Source: Porodaedalea pini
Taxonomy: Eukaryota; Basidiomycota; Agaricomycetes; Hymenochaetales; Hymenochaetaceae
NCBI GenBank assembly: GCA_002794775.1
Contig: NBAY01000024.1
Coordinates: 310,001 to 374,000, forward strand
DNA: 64,000 nucleotides
Reading direction: 5' to 3'
Positions 34,606-44,778 of the stretch are shown here, piece after piece. The notes beneath the pieces are model-generated. The model was not told where the DNA came from. It made no database searches and saw only the letters and a program-made list of their open reading frames with translations. A program made the translations under genes and the position numbers. Position 1 is the first letter of the stretch; the number at the start of each line of letters is the position of its first letter.

Positions 34606-36207
34606 TGCAATGACCATAGCAGGGGAAGCCATAAACATCACGAAGAAGCCCACATTCACGAAGGTGCATTTCATGTATCCAGCCGCAGACAGGGCAGCAA
34701 TACCAATGAATGAGCTGCACAGCACAATGAAGGACATCACAAAGTAAGGCCGGCAGAAGGTCTCAAGTCTTCGGTATGGGACGCGAAACCTGACTGTGTC
34801 CCTAAGCACCAGCGGCTCGTAGTCGTCAGGAAGGGAGTTGGCATAATTGAAATGGAGGAGAATGGAGAGGATGGACATGGAGATGGACAAGCAGGGGGCA
34901 CTAAGAAAGATGCTCTCCCACTGAATAATAATGCTTTGTCCTTTTGCATGCAAGCCAAGAGCGAGGGTCTTGGTTGGTAATTTGATGGCAAGCGCTATCC
35001 ACATGGAAATCACAGACAGACCCTAAGTATAGAGTCAGATAGCGGAAAATATATATAGAAGAAGCGAAGTCTAACAAAGATTATAGCCAACCAGAACCAA
35101 AACCTGAACTTGACTTTCGAGTTTGTAAACGTGTGACTGTAGAACATGAGGAAGTAGCTCAAGTATACAATGAGCACCACTGCAGGATGTTCAAGCCAGA
35201 GTGCTGAAAAGGCGACAAGAGCACCTAGGACCATGAAGAGAGAGGGTAGAATAGAACCAATGGTTTTCACTTTCCGATGTGTGATAACTGTCTCTACGGA
35301 GTCATGATGCTTCAGGCATTATATCTATAACATAAGGATGGAGGGGTAACTGACTGCCTTCATTGTTTCGTATGACAGTGCACACGTAGATCCCGCTGAG
35401 CATTAGCATCATCTTGAATAATAGAACTAGCATCAGTGTGGAAAACATCACACTGAAATAACTTTAATCTTACAACAGACATGAACATTGTGATCAGAAT
35501 GAAAATTGTGCAGAGATAGAATGTATTCAACTGCAGTGCTTGCGCCACGTCGTTCAGTAGCTCGGGCACCACATACAAAGTGGTTAAGAGGATAGCACAG
35601 GAGGCGATGCCGAATATCTTCAAGTTCAGCAACTTGGAGCAGCATGACTTCTTCACATCATAGTTGCCGGTCTCGCTTTTGCTTCCACCTTCGTCATTAT
35701 CACAGAGTGGAATGCGTTGGACTGCCTTCCAAAACTATCATACCCGACCAAGAAATGAGATCAGAATTATCAGAAACATCGTGACATTACAGACCTGCAA
35801 GGAAGAAGAGCTTGCAGTGTAGAATACAACAATGCAAGGTACGACAGCTAGACAGCAACTAGCAAGTTCTTTGAGGACCCTCAGGGCAAAATGAAACATG
35901 GTGGAGGGTATCAGAAAGAGGGGGGAGACGGGGGGAGGGCAACAGCGAGGCAGTGACTCGGACTCAGATTCCAACTGTACATGGACCAGTTTGTACTCCG
36001 CTTGATGATCTAATTTTACCAATGAGCTTCAGATAAGGTGCGTGAAGGCTTTGCACACTCTGTACATGTCTCACCTGCCTGTTGTAACCAAATGGGACAA
36101 TGTCGTGCTGACACTCGAGTTGCAGTCCTTCCATGGTGCAAAGAGAAAGCGTGTGAAGACAACATCAAGGAGCACAGTGGACACAAGCGTGTGTTTCCTC
36201 TCCTTCC

Positions 36208-36619
36208 TGTTAGGTGGGAGTCCGGGAGACGACTCGGACTGGGCAGGCCTCAGCTGACTGTCGTCTGGGACGTGCTGTACTCGAGCGTAGACTCGGGACA
36301 CGCTTACTCAGGCTAGGTCGTCGTGGAGGTAAGAGGATTAATACAAGTTTAAACTAATACAAGGGGGACGAGTCTCACCTAGGTCGTCGCGGAGGTAAGA
36401 GGAAAAGCAGAACAAGGAGTTCATGCGATTCCTGAGACCTTATATAGCGACGACCATGAGACTATATTACCTAACATTACCTAACGAGTGGGAATGGAAT
36501 GAATGAAGGCAGTGTGGGAGTGATTGTGTAAGATGGGTAAATATGATGAAAAGGACGAATATAATAAAGGAAATGGTAAAAGGGGAATAAAGGAAAAGGT
36601 GAAAGTTCAGGTTCTAACA
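36208..36619 (-). repeat. 3' LTR of gypsy copy 2
   Basis: 412 bp. Unlike the copy 1 LTR it has a roughly 24-bp motif (CTAGGTCGTCG-GGAGGTAAGAG) twice, at about 36313-36336 and 36379-36402, with an AT-rich spacer between. Copy 1 has it once. Confidence 0.9.
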
Positions 36620-39600
36620 TTACCCCCCCTTCAAGGTTGGGCGTCCCGACCAACCATGATCGCGGTCGTCAGGCTCAGTGTCGACGAAGAGTGGACGGAG
36701 TCGTTGACGAGGGATGTCGAGTTTTCGAGGTGCACCGGGATGTTTGAGGTAGAACTCAGTGATTGCCTCCTTCGCATTCTCGCCGAAGTCCGTCTCAGGC
36801 TGCCAAGTAGGTTCATTGTAGCCGACCCACTTGACAAGGTACTGTAGTTTCCCTCGGTGCAGACGTGAGTCTAGAACCTCCTCAATCTCGTACTCCTCCT
36901 CGTTGTTGATGATGTCAGGTGGCGGCGGTGCTGGTTGTCTTTGGCTCTCGAAGGACGGTTCGACGGCGGGCTTTAGCAGTGCTTCGTTGAAGACCGGGTG
37001 GACCTTTTTCCATCGCTTTGGGAGCTTGAGCTTGTACGCGCTTGCTCCTACCTTGTTGACGATTTCGAAGGGGCCGTACCATTTGTCAGCGAGTTTCTTT
37101 GTCGGCGAGTCTGTGCTGATGTTTCGCCCGTCAAGGAAAACCTTGTCCCCAGCCTTGTACTCAACCGAAATCCCTGCTGTCCGGTCGTGATAGCGTTTCA
37201 TGTCGTCCGCCGCTTTGACCAAGTTGTCCTTCGCAACCCGATGAGTCTCCTTTATGTGCTTCGCGAATTCCTCCGCCGACATGTTGGCAGACGAGGTTCG
37301 TGTCGTGTCAAAGCTTAAGGGGTGACGTCCTGCGTTCGCGTAGAAAGGAGACATCTTCGTCGCCGAATGTTCGCGGTTATTATACGCGAATTCCGCGAGG
37401 GGGAGCCAGTCCTTCCAGTCCGATTGTCGATGGTTTACGAAGAGCCTAAGATATTGTTCAAGCTCTTGGTTAACGCGTTCCGTCTGACCATCTGTCTGTG
37501 GGTGATATGCCGTTGACGGGTTGCCTTCGATGTGTAGGAGTTTGTACAGCTCCTTCATCATCGATGCGTCGAACTGCGTGCCTCGGTCATGGATGATCTT
37601 CTTCGGCAAGCCGTGGAGGCGGAAGACATGGTCGCGGTACAGTTGAGCCATGCCTTCCGCCGACAACTTTGTCGTTGTCGGGATCGCGTGCATCTGTTTT
37701 GAGAACCTGTCGACGAAAACACAGATTGCGTTGTGTCCCTTGGAGTCCGGGAGTTCTCCGATGAGGTCGACCGTGACAATTTCCCATGGGCCTTCCGGGA
37801 CCGTGTTCGGGTGAAGTGGCCTCGACCTCGATGCCCTCAGAGCCTTTGTTCACTGGCAGTGATCACACCCTCGGACATACGCTCTGACGTCGGAGAACAT
37901 CGACGTCCACCAGAAGTCTCGACGGACGAGCTCCACCGTTTTTGACGCTCCTGGGTGTCCAGCCAGTACCGAGTCATGACATTCCCGTAATACGGCCTCC
38001 TTCATTGACGATGGCACGTATACCTTGTCTTTCATGCGCCACAATCCGTCGACCTCTGTCATTCCTGTCGGCCTCTCCAACTCGTCCTGCGCCCTCTGCG
38101 CTTCACCCACTCGTTCCACCACCTCGTCGCGTGATGTCCGCACCACTCCACGGTTCAACCACTTATCCTTGATGAACACGACCCCATCGTTGTCATCCTT
38201 GCCCTGATCATAGCCCGCCATACGCGATAGCAGGTCGGCCTTGCCCATCGTCTTGCCCGACTTGTGTTCGAGGTGGAAGTCGAATTCTTCAAGTTCGGTC
38301 CGCCAGCGAGCTTGGCGATAGCTCAGCTTCTGCGCCGACCTGAAGTAGGTGAGGTTGGCGTGGTCGGACCAGATTTCAATCTTGTGGCGAGCGCCAAGGA
38401 GGTATTGCCGCCACTCCTTGAGTGCCGAAACGATCGCGAGCATCTCCTTGTCATAGATCTCGTAGTTTCGTTCCACTGGTTCAAGTGCCTCTGACCTGTA
38501 GGCGATCACCCTCCACTTCCCTTCCTGCTTCTGCAACAACACACCACCGAGCGCAAAGTTTGACGAGTCCGCTTCTACGCGGAAAGGGCCCTCGTCATTG
38601 GCGATGGCTAGGACTGGAGGTGAGCAGAGACGTCGTCTCAGCTCCTCGAACGCTTCCTGCTGTTCGGTCTCCCATACCTAGTCCTTCTTGCCCGTTAACG
38701 ACGTCAACGGTCGGACCACCTTGCTGTAGTCCTTAATAAACCGTCTTAGCCAGTTTCCCATACCGAGGAACTGTTGCAGCTCCTTGAGGTTCCGTGGGAC
38801 TGGCCAGTTCGCAATCGCCTCCGTCTTTGCCAGGTCAGCCCTGATCTCACCATTGCCGATGATGTGGCCGAGGTATTTGACGACTTTGGCGTCAAACTCG
38901 CACTTCTCCGGCTTCAGGTACAGGCCATTTTCTCGGAGGATCTGGAGTACACGCCTCGACGTGTCGATATGCTCCTCAATGGTTTCCGAGAGGATCAGGA
39001 TGTCGTCGAGGTATACGATGATCAAGTTCGCGTAGATTAGGTCCTTAAAGATGTGGTTGACAAAGGCCTGGAACGTGGCCGGCGCGTTGCAAAGGCCAAA
39101 AAAACATGACCGTTGGTTCGAAGAGGCCCATGTTCATGCAAAAAGCTGCCTTCCATTCGTCACCCTCGCAGATCCGGATATTGTAGTACCCCCAGCAAAG
39201 GTCAAGCTTAGTGATGTACTTCGCTTTCTTGACCTTGTCGACGAGTTCGTCAATGAGAGGGAGGGGATACTTGTTCTTGATCGTACCGTCATTGAGCTTA
39301 CGGTAATCCTGGATCGGGCGTAGCGATTTGTCAGCCTTCTTTATGAAGAAGAAGGGCGACGCCATGGGCAATATCGACCGTCGAATGCGACCCGACTTCA
39401 GATTTTCATCAAGGAAGTCCTTGAGTGACTGTTGCTCAGTTGGCGTGAGCGGGTAGATCTTACAGTTGCTCGGTTTGAAGTTGGGCTTCAAGTCGATGAC
39501 ATGGTCCCAGGGTCGGTGTTCCGGCAGCTTCTCAAAGCCTTTTTCGCTGAAAATGTCGGCGTAGTCGTTGAGGTATGCGGGCCAGGACGCCTTGTCCATT

Positions 39601-40300
39601 CGCATCTCACTCACCCTCCTCATCTGCTCCACCTCCTCCTTCACCTTGACTAGGTCCTCCACCTGCTTCCTTTCGATTGCACATTCGCTCGGGCAGCGCG
39701 TAAAGTCAAGTGTACCCGTCCTCCAGTCGACCTCTGGGTTGTGTCGTCGAAGCCAGTCGTACCCCAGGAAGATGTTAGACGACGCCAGTGAGGTTACCGC
39801 CAGGACGATCCATTCCTTATGGTGACCAATCGTGAGTTCAATGTCGACGTACTCCTCGATCAACCCGGCTTCGTTGTGTGTGCCGTCGGCATTGAGTACT
39901 GCAAGGGGCCGGATATAACGCTTCGTCTCCAGCCCATACCGTTCGACGAATCTCACGTCAATGCATGATCCCGTACATCCCGAATCCACGAGCGCGTGTG
40001 CGTCCACCTCCCTCACTTCGCCTTCCACGCTGTGTTCGACGTTCAGGAGAAGGTCCAGCTGGCGTCCGCCAGTTCCTCTCATGAACAGCTGCTCATAATC
40101 TTCACTTTCCTTCACACCGGTGGGGACTTTGTACTCGGGAAAACCATCGACGTCATTCGCATTTATGTATTGTACAGACGGTTGGTTATATTTTAATGAG
40201 TCCAGAGTCGAAGTCCCTTGTTCTTCTCGGTCAGTCGCCCCGATGGCTACGCCTGACCACTCGCAAAACCCTGCGAGTCGACGACCTCTTCGTCATTGTC
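36620..40300 (-). pseudogene. pol: Pol polyprotein, gypsy copy 2, inactivated
   Basis: Same domains as copy 1 (protease ALVDSGCTGSCID, RT YLDD near 39001-39020, RNase H, integrase, chromodomain YEIEEVLDSRLHRGKLQYLV). Three disabling changes are visible by comparison with copy 1: an extra A in a run at about 39101-39107 (frameshift in RT); TGG to TAG at about 38680 (GKKD-x-VWETEQQE); and an Arg codon to TGA at about 37848 just after GCDHCQ in the integrase zinc finger. Confidence 0.9.
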
Positions 40301-41320
40301 TTCTTCCTCCACATAGTCCTCCACAGTCGACCTCCGAGTGTCTACGACTTCCTCGAAGGCCGACTCCTTCATTGCTCCGAGCTCGTCGGCGAGGACACGA
40401 CGTTTGCCTGGCGCCATCAGTTCCAGCATGCGCTGGATGATCGGTTTCGCTTGCGGGCACTTGTCCTTGAAGTGGCCCAACCCGCCACAGATCCAGCACG
40501 CGCGTCGTCGTTGTGCCTCGTTCATTGAGACGTCCATCGGCTGACCAGCGCCTCCGAAGGTGACGCCGGTCGCGTCGCGTCTATCGACGTGAGGGGCCGT
40601 TACCTGATGGCGAGCTGGGGGTGCTTGTTGTGGTAGGCGAGGAGGGGGAAGAAAGGCGCGTCCTCGTTGGATAGCGCGAATCTGCTGTTCGCCGCGGTCT
40701 ATTTCGATCGCCTTGTTCTTCCAATCCTCATATTTCGTTGGGACTGGCGTCGACCTTAGCACTCCACGGACCACTTCGATGTTCATCGCTCGCTTGAGGC
40801 GATCGCAGATGACGCTGTCGTCTTTCAGCTCGGCGCGCTTAATGATCACGTCGAACTTCTGGAAGAACTCGTCCGCGGTTAGGTCCTTCTGAACCTTATC
40901 TCGGAAATCCTTCAGCGCTTTCTCCTTGCGATTCGGGTCATCGAACGAGGCGTCGAGTCGTTCCTGGAATCTTTCCCAGCTGTCGGTGAAGGTGACGATT
41001 CCCGACGTTGTCGACTCCTCGACATAGTTCTGCACCCACGTTGCCGCATTACCACCCTTCAGGTAGGAGAGAGCTACATAAATCTTACTCTCCGATGTAG
41101 GGTATCGACTTGGATTTGCGGATACGAAAAGAAGGACTTCACGTCTGAAGTCGAGGTAATCGTCGCCACCAGTGAATTCACGTGGTTGGGCGACGTCGAT
41201 GTTCGGTACAGCAGCGGTACTAGGGCCCGCTGGGGTGTTTGCGGCTTGGTGAGCGAAGGCGCCCGCTACAATCACCGCAATTTGCTCCAACTGTTGTGTG
41301 CTGAAGCCTCCTGTCGACAT
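40247..41320 (-). CDS. gag: Gag polyprotein, gypsy copy 2
   Basis: 357 residues, uninterrupted, from ATG 41320. Close to copy 1 Gag over the capsid region, with the same CWICGGLGHFKDKC knuckle, but with a diverged N-terminus (MSTGGFSTQQLEQIAVIVAG). Still open although pol is dead, so it could supply Gag in trans. The GGGTTTT slippery heptamer lies at 40265-40271 before its stop. Confidence 0.9.
   Translation of the reverse strand: MSTGGFSTQQLEQIAVIVAGAFAHQAANTPAGPSTAAVPNIDVAQPREFTGGDDYLDFRREVLLFVSANPSRYPTSESKIYVALSYLKGGNAATWVQNYVEESTTSGIVTFTDSWERFQERLDASFDDPNRKEKALKDFRDKVQKDLTADEFFQKFDVIIKRAELKDDSVICDRLKRAMNIEVVRGVLRSTPVPTKYEDWKNKAIEIDRGEQQIRAIQRGRAFLPPPRLPQQAPPARHQVTAPHVDRRDATGVTFGGAGQPMDVSMNEAQRRRACWICGGLGHFKDKCPQAKPIIQRMLELMAPGKRRVLADELGAMKESAFEEVVDTRRSTVEDYVEEEDNDEEVVDSQGFASGQA
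40265..40271 (-). promoter_or_regulatory. -1 ribosomal frameshift site, gag-pol overlap (copy 2)
   Basis: Identical G-GGT-TTT heptamer in the same gag codon context as copy 1. Confidence 0.65.
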
Positions 41321-42030
41321 TGTTGTTCTAGGCGTGTCCGTTTGTCGCTCAGGGGGGGTCGGTGGTGATGAATCTCGTCGTGCTTCTCTATACGGTCCTG
41401 GGATCGGTGGGAGGATGGTTGACGTTGAAAGCGATGGCGAAATCGGGGTTGTCTGATCTATCGGCGCAGGAGCCCACTTTAATCTTCTTCCTCCTTCAAG
41501 CGTCGAATACCAGAGTCCTTTCTCTGGACGCCACCAGATAACGTATTCAACGCCTGTTTGAGTAACCGTGAACCAGGAGCGGCGTTCCTCGTTGTACCAG
41601 GAACGAGACAGGAGAGCACGATGTTGTTCCTCGTCGAGATCTATGTTGACGATGGAGGAGGAACAGGGATCGGGTGTGCGTTGGTGCCGGGGTTACGCCA
41701 ACGTTGAGCGGGTTCGTCAGCGAAGTTGATGACGAGGCGGTAGGATCTGAGTGAGATCACAAACGAGATTGTCGTCGAAGTTTGTACTCGTCTGGTCACC
41801 CACGTCCACGTCAGGTGCGTGCTCCACCAGAGGCTAATCCGGAGAGCCAGGGTTGGGAAAGGTTGGTTGGAGTGATTACTTAATACACGAACGTCCGGAA
41901 ACGTCCGGGCAGGGTTGAGGGTTGTCGTTTAGGGGGTTTACACGTCAGGTCCTTCGAGGGGAGTACTCCTCTAGACCGAGTGAGGGCGAGTCGACAGCAA
42001 CGACGTACGCTGGGGATGAGCCTGGGTGAG

Positions 42031-42041
42031 GTTCTGCTTTT
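42031..42041 (-). other. Self-complementary primer-binding site (gypsy copy 2)
   Basis: Same AAAAGCAGAAC as copy 1, one base inside the 5' LTR, although the bases around it differ between the copies. The motif is therefore conserved beyond its flanks. Confidence 0.65.
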
Positions 42042-42042
42042 A

Positions 42043-42455
42043 TGTTAGGCGGGAGTCCGGGAGACGACTCGGACTGGGCAGGCCTCGGCTGACTGTCGTC
42101 TGGGACGTGCTGTACTCGAGCGTAGACTTGGGACACACTTACTCAGGCTAGGTTGTCGCGGAGGTAAGAGGATTAATACAAATTTAAACTAATACAAGGG
42201 GGACGAGTCTCACCTAGGTCATCGCGGAGGTAAGAGGAAAAGCAGAACAAGGAGTTCATGCGATTCCTGAGACCTTATATAGCGACGACCGTGAGACTAT
42301 ATTACCTAACATTACCTAACGAGTGGGAATGGAATGAATGAAGGCAGTGTGGGAGTGATTGTGTAAGATGGGTAAATATGATGAAAAGGACGAATATAAT
42401 AAAGGAAATGGTAAAAGGGGGAATAAAGGAAAAGGTGAAAGTTCAGGTTCTAACA
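42043..42455 (-). repeat. 5' LTR of gypsy copy 2
   Basis: 413 bp with the same internal motif duplication. It contains TATATAA and the 11-mer complement of the primer-binding site (42238-42248). Confidence 0.9.
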
Positions 42456-42640
42456 CTTCCTCCACTTTGCTAAAGCAAGTGAGCTGACCATTATTCTATT
42501 CTACATAGCTTGAAACCACAAGACATACACGTGCCGTCCGCAGGCACAAAGTCATGTGCCATTCCCTTCAATCAGGTGCAGTACCCACCCATCAAGTCTG
42601 GTGCCAATAATGCTCACAGAACTGGAGACTGCCGTATCTA

Positions 42641-43045
42641 TGATCAGCATTGTGGCTATCATTCATGGTGATCTTCCTGGTGTGCTCCATGACCTGTTTG
42701 TTAAGTAGGTTGAGTAATTACGGACATGTATGGAATGAGTACAGAATAGCATAATGTATATTGAAGAAATTTTGGAATACGCAAATAAATGATGAAGAAA
42801 AATCAGAATACATGAATAAACAATGAAGAAAAATTGGAATGCACGAATAAATGATGAAGAACTACTGGAATGCACGAATAAATGACATAGAATACTAGAG
42901 AAAGTCTAGAATACAGGTGAAAAATGATGGAATACCATGGAATATGGAATACCCTTATAGAATCTGCCTAGTATGGAATCAGCCGGAATCACTGGCTGAT
43001 TCCGGCGATTCCGCTATTTTCCGCCGGGGAGGTTTTTCCTGATGT
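42641..43045. repeat. Terminus of a TIR element with GGAAT-rich subterminal region
   Basis: 43028-43045 reads GGAGGTTTTTCCTGATGT, the same right-hand terminus as the 4.1-kb element ending at 50469. Inside it, 42770-43020 is packed with irregular GGAAT/ATTCC units, as in the subterminal regions of that element. The matching left end is absent from the duplicated segment. Confidence 0.6.
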
Positions 43046-43249
43046 GGTGCATGATGGATGTGTCATTTATTTGTATTTTCTTGCATTGCTTTCCGGGCTT
43101 GGTCGGCAGGGAAGTGTCAGAGTAGAAATATTGTATTTTTATTCTTGGCTGGACATTCGCAGTCACAGAAAGATTTATTACAGCAGTGAACAGTTAAGCT
43201 GAATCAGTCTGGAGCACATAAAGGGAATACAAGGTCTTCCAGAAACTTC

Positions 43250-43640
43250 ACCACAAATCTCCTTGAAGAACTTTGAATACCGCTGTCCATGATCAACCAC
43301 GTCCTTGCAGTTGCTCAAGAGTCCACGTGACGACTTGTTGTCTCACAAACCATTGCAATCGACGCCTCCCTGGAGTTTCAGGTATATTTTACTTCTAGTC
43401 AAGCTACATGAAATAGACAGAGCTACACGCCCTGCTCAATGCAACACAGATCTGGAACTTATCTCGTTCCCATTTGACACGGACCGGACACATATGTATA
43501 TATTCGCCAGCTGCAAATTGTCGAGAGCCTCAGGATGAATGCATTCTATCAAAGCATCCCGGATCTTCAGATAGCAGGAATGCAAGTGTGGTATTGTTGC
43601 TCCACCTTGCTATTTCCATTGCCAAATGGCTTTCGGGCTT
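43250..43640 (+). pseudogene. 5' fragment of a FunK1-like kinase gene
   Basis: The segment aligns with the start of the FunK1-like gene at 51530-51930: upstream GTCCACGTGAC is shared, and RATRPAQCNTDLELISF parallels KVTRPPQHNTDLGFAFV. It stops at the TA of the palindromic element at 43645. It is a truncated copy made by segmental duplication. Confidence 0.6.
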
Positions 43641-43644
43641 CTTA

Positions 43645-44472
43645 CAGCCTTTTTCATAAGTCCTGCGACACGTGCATGTCACGTGAAGTGAGCCGCGTCA
43701 GAGCCAAAGTGTCAAAAAATTAGAATGAATGCCTAATTTCTCTGTGAATTCTGCACAGTACCTGCTCATTAAGTACTCAAAAAAAAGGCACGGTTCTCAG
43801 GAGAATAAATATGTAAAATATGGAGCAATAAATTGACTGTGTAGGCGGGTGGAGATCAAACAAGTGCAGCTGGTCTGTTCTCTCACCCATTTCCACTGAG
43901 ATTCAAAAATTATGGCTCCCCTACATCTACCTATAAAATTCTTTCCTGTGTCTGTAAATTAAGTATATGACTATACCAACATCTCCTGCAAGTTTGAAGC
44001 CAATCCATTCAGTATTCATGGTGCAGCAGCAAGGTTTGTGTTCCACTTTGAGCTCTTTCCATCCTTGCAGCATGACCAAGAGTGGAACACAAACCTTGCT
44101 GCTGGACCATGAATACTGAATGGATTGGCTTCAAACTTGCAGGAGATGTTGGTATAGTCATATACTTAATTTACAGACACAGGAAATAATTTTATAGGTA
44201 GATGTAGGGGAGCTATAATTTTTGAATCTCAGTGAAAATGTATGAGAGAACAGACCAGCTGCACTTGTTTGATCTCCACCCGCCTACACAGTCAATTTAT
44301 TGCTCCATATTTTACATATTTATTCTCCTGAGAACCGTGCCTTTTTTTTGAGTACTTAATGAGCAGGTACTGTGCAGAATTCACAGAGAAATTAGGCATT
44401 CATTCTAATTTTTCGACACTTTGGCTCTGACGCGGCTCATTTCACGTGTCGCAGGACTTATGAAAAAGGCTG
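43645..44472. mobile_element. Palindromic TA-inserted element, copy 2
   Basis: 828 bp, CAGCCTTTTTCATAAG termini, TA on both sides (43643-43644, 44473-44474), arms of about 395 bp and a loop of about 35 bp near 44050-44085. A short deletion of the CACGTGACATG motif near 44445 distinguishes its right arm. It separates the two units of the segmental duplication. Confidence 0.9.
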
Positions 44473-44474
44473 TA

Positions 44475-44778
44475 CTTTCAGTGCGGCATTTGATTTTGTG
44501 GATCTTGGGCTGTCCCCACTAGTCCATGAAGGCATTCCTTATTCTGAGATGTTACTCTTCATCTATGGCTGCTGTGCTTGATAAGGTCACTGACGAGCAG
44601 CTCTCTAACATACATGTCATGAAGTACAAGGATTAGATTCAAGAAATCACGTTTGGAGGGTAATCAATGATAATATATAGGACAACAAGTAGGAAGACAC
44701 GAGTTTGGAGAACTGCAGCGTCTGGTCCTGGCCAGTGAGGCATAATTTATTTATCAACCAAGAACTATATGAAAGGAA
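44475..44778. repeat. Duplicated downstream flank of the membrane-protein gene
   Basis: Counterpart of 14231-14590 (AFDFVDLGLSPLVHEG reading; CACTGACGAGCAG; CATGTCATGAAGTACAAGG). Lies directly 3' of the gene ending at 44779. Confidence 0.55.

Larger units (their letters stand above)
14591..35899 (-). pseudogene. Membrane-protein family copy split by a 19.8-kb transposon
   Basis: The minus strand from ATG 35897-35899 (MFHFALRVLKELASCC) reads through family exons (FWKAVQRIPL, LLNDVAQALQL, VKTIGSILPSLFMVLGALV, GLHAKGQSIIIQWESIFL) to MASPAMVIA at about 34606. The C-terminal part (VLVQTTMKGQVGKLWSYEED, then the acidic tail) resumes at 14784 and stops at 14591-14593. The intact paralogue at 44779 reads MASPAMVIAALVQAAMRGQV across the same point, so the two pieces are collinear halves of one gene. 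Apart from the insertion (14785-34605 plus one target duplication) I see no obvious lesion. Transcription through 20 kb of nested elements is unlikely to yield a normal product. Confidence 0.85.
36208..42455 (-). mobile_element. Ty3/gypsy LTR retrotransposon, older related copy (copy 2)
   Basis: 6248 bp on the minus strand, target duplication CTTCC (36203-36207 and 42456-42460). LTRs are 412 and 413 bp, with nine substitutions and one indel between them. gag is open but pol carries a frameshift and two nonsense codons. It has the same domain order, primer-binding site and frameshift site as copy 1. It lies inside the prolyl-tRNA synthetase fragment. Confidence 0.95.
36022..42640 (+). pseudogene. 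Prolyl-tRNA synthetase, C-terminal half, split by gypsy copy 2
   Basis: Plus-strand pieces at 36022-36207 (LPVVTKWDNVV, then after a frame change VAVLPWCKEKACEDNIKEH) and 42461-42640 (PSAGTKSCAIPFNQVQYPPI) match the end of the anticodon-binding and C-terminal domains of eukaryotic-type prolyl-tRNA synthetase. The frame is shifted in the first piece, several stops lie between them, and the 6.2-kb gypsy element lies in the gap. It begins directly against the 5' flank of the split membrane-protein gene. The N-terminal half of the same gene lies at 48360-49962. Confidence 0.75.

Noticed and set aside
34516..35013. Membrane-protein copy ending in an alternative C-terminus at 34516
   Set aside because: The reading after MASPAMVIA is the transposon terminus (GGTAACTTCACAGG...), not a real tail; the true tail lies at 14591-14784.
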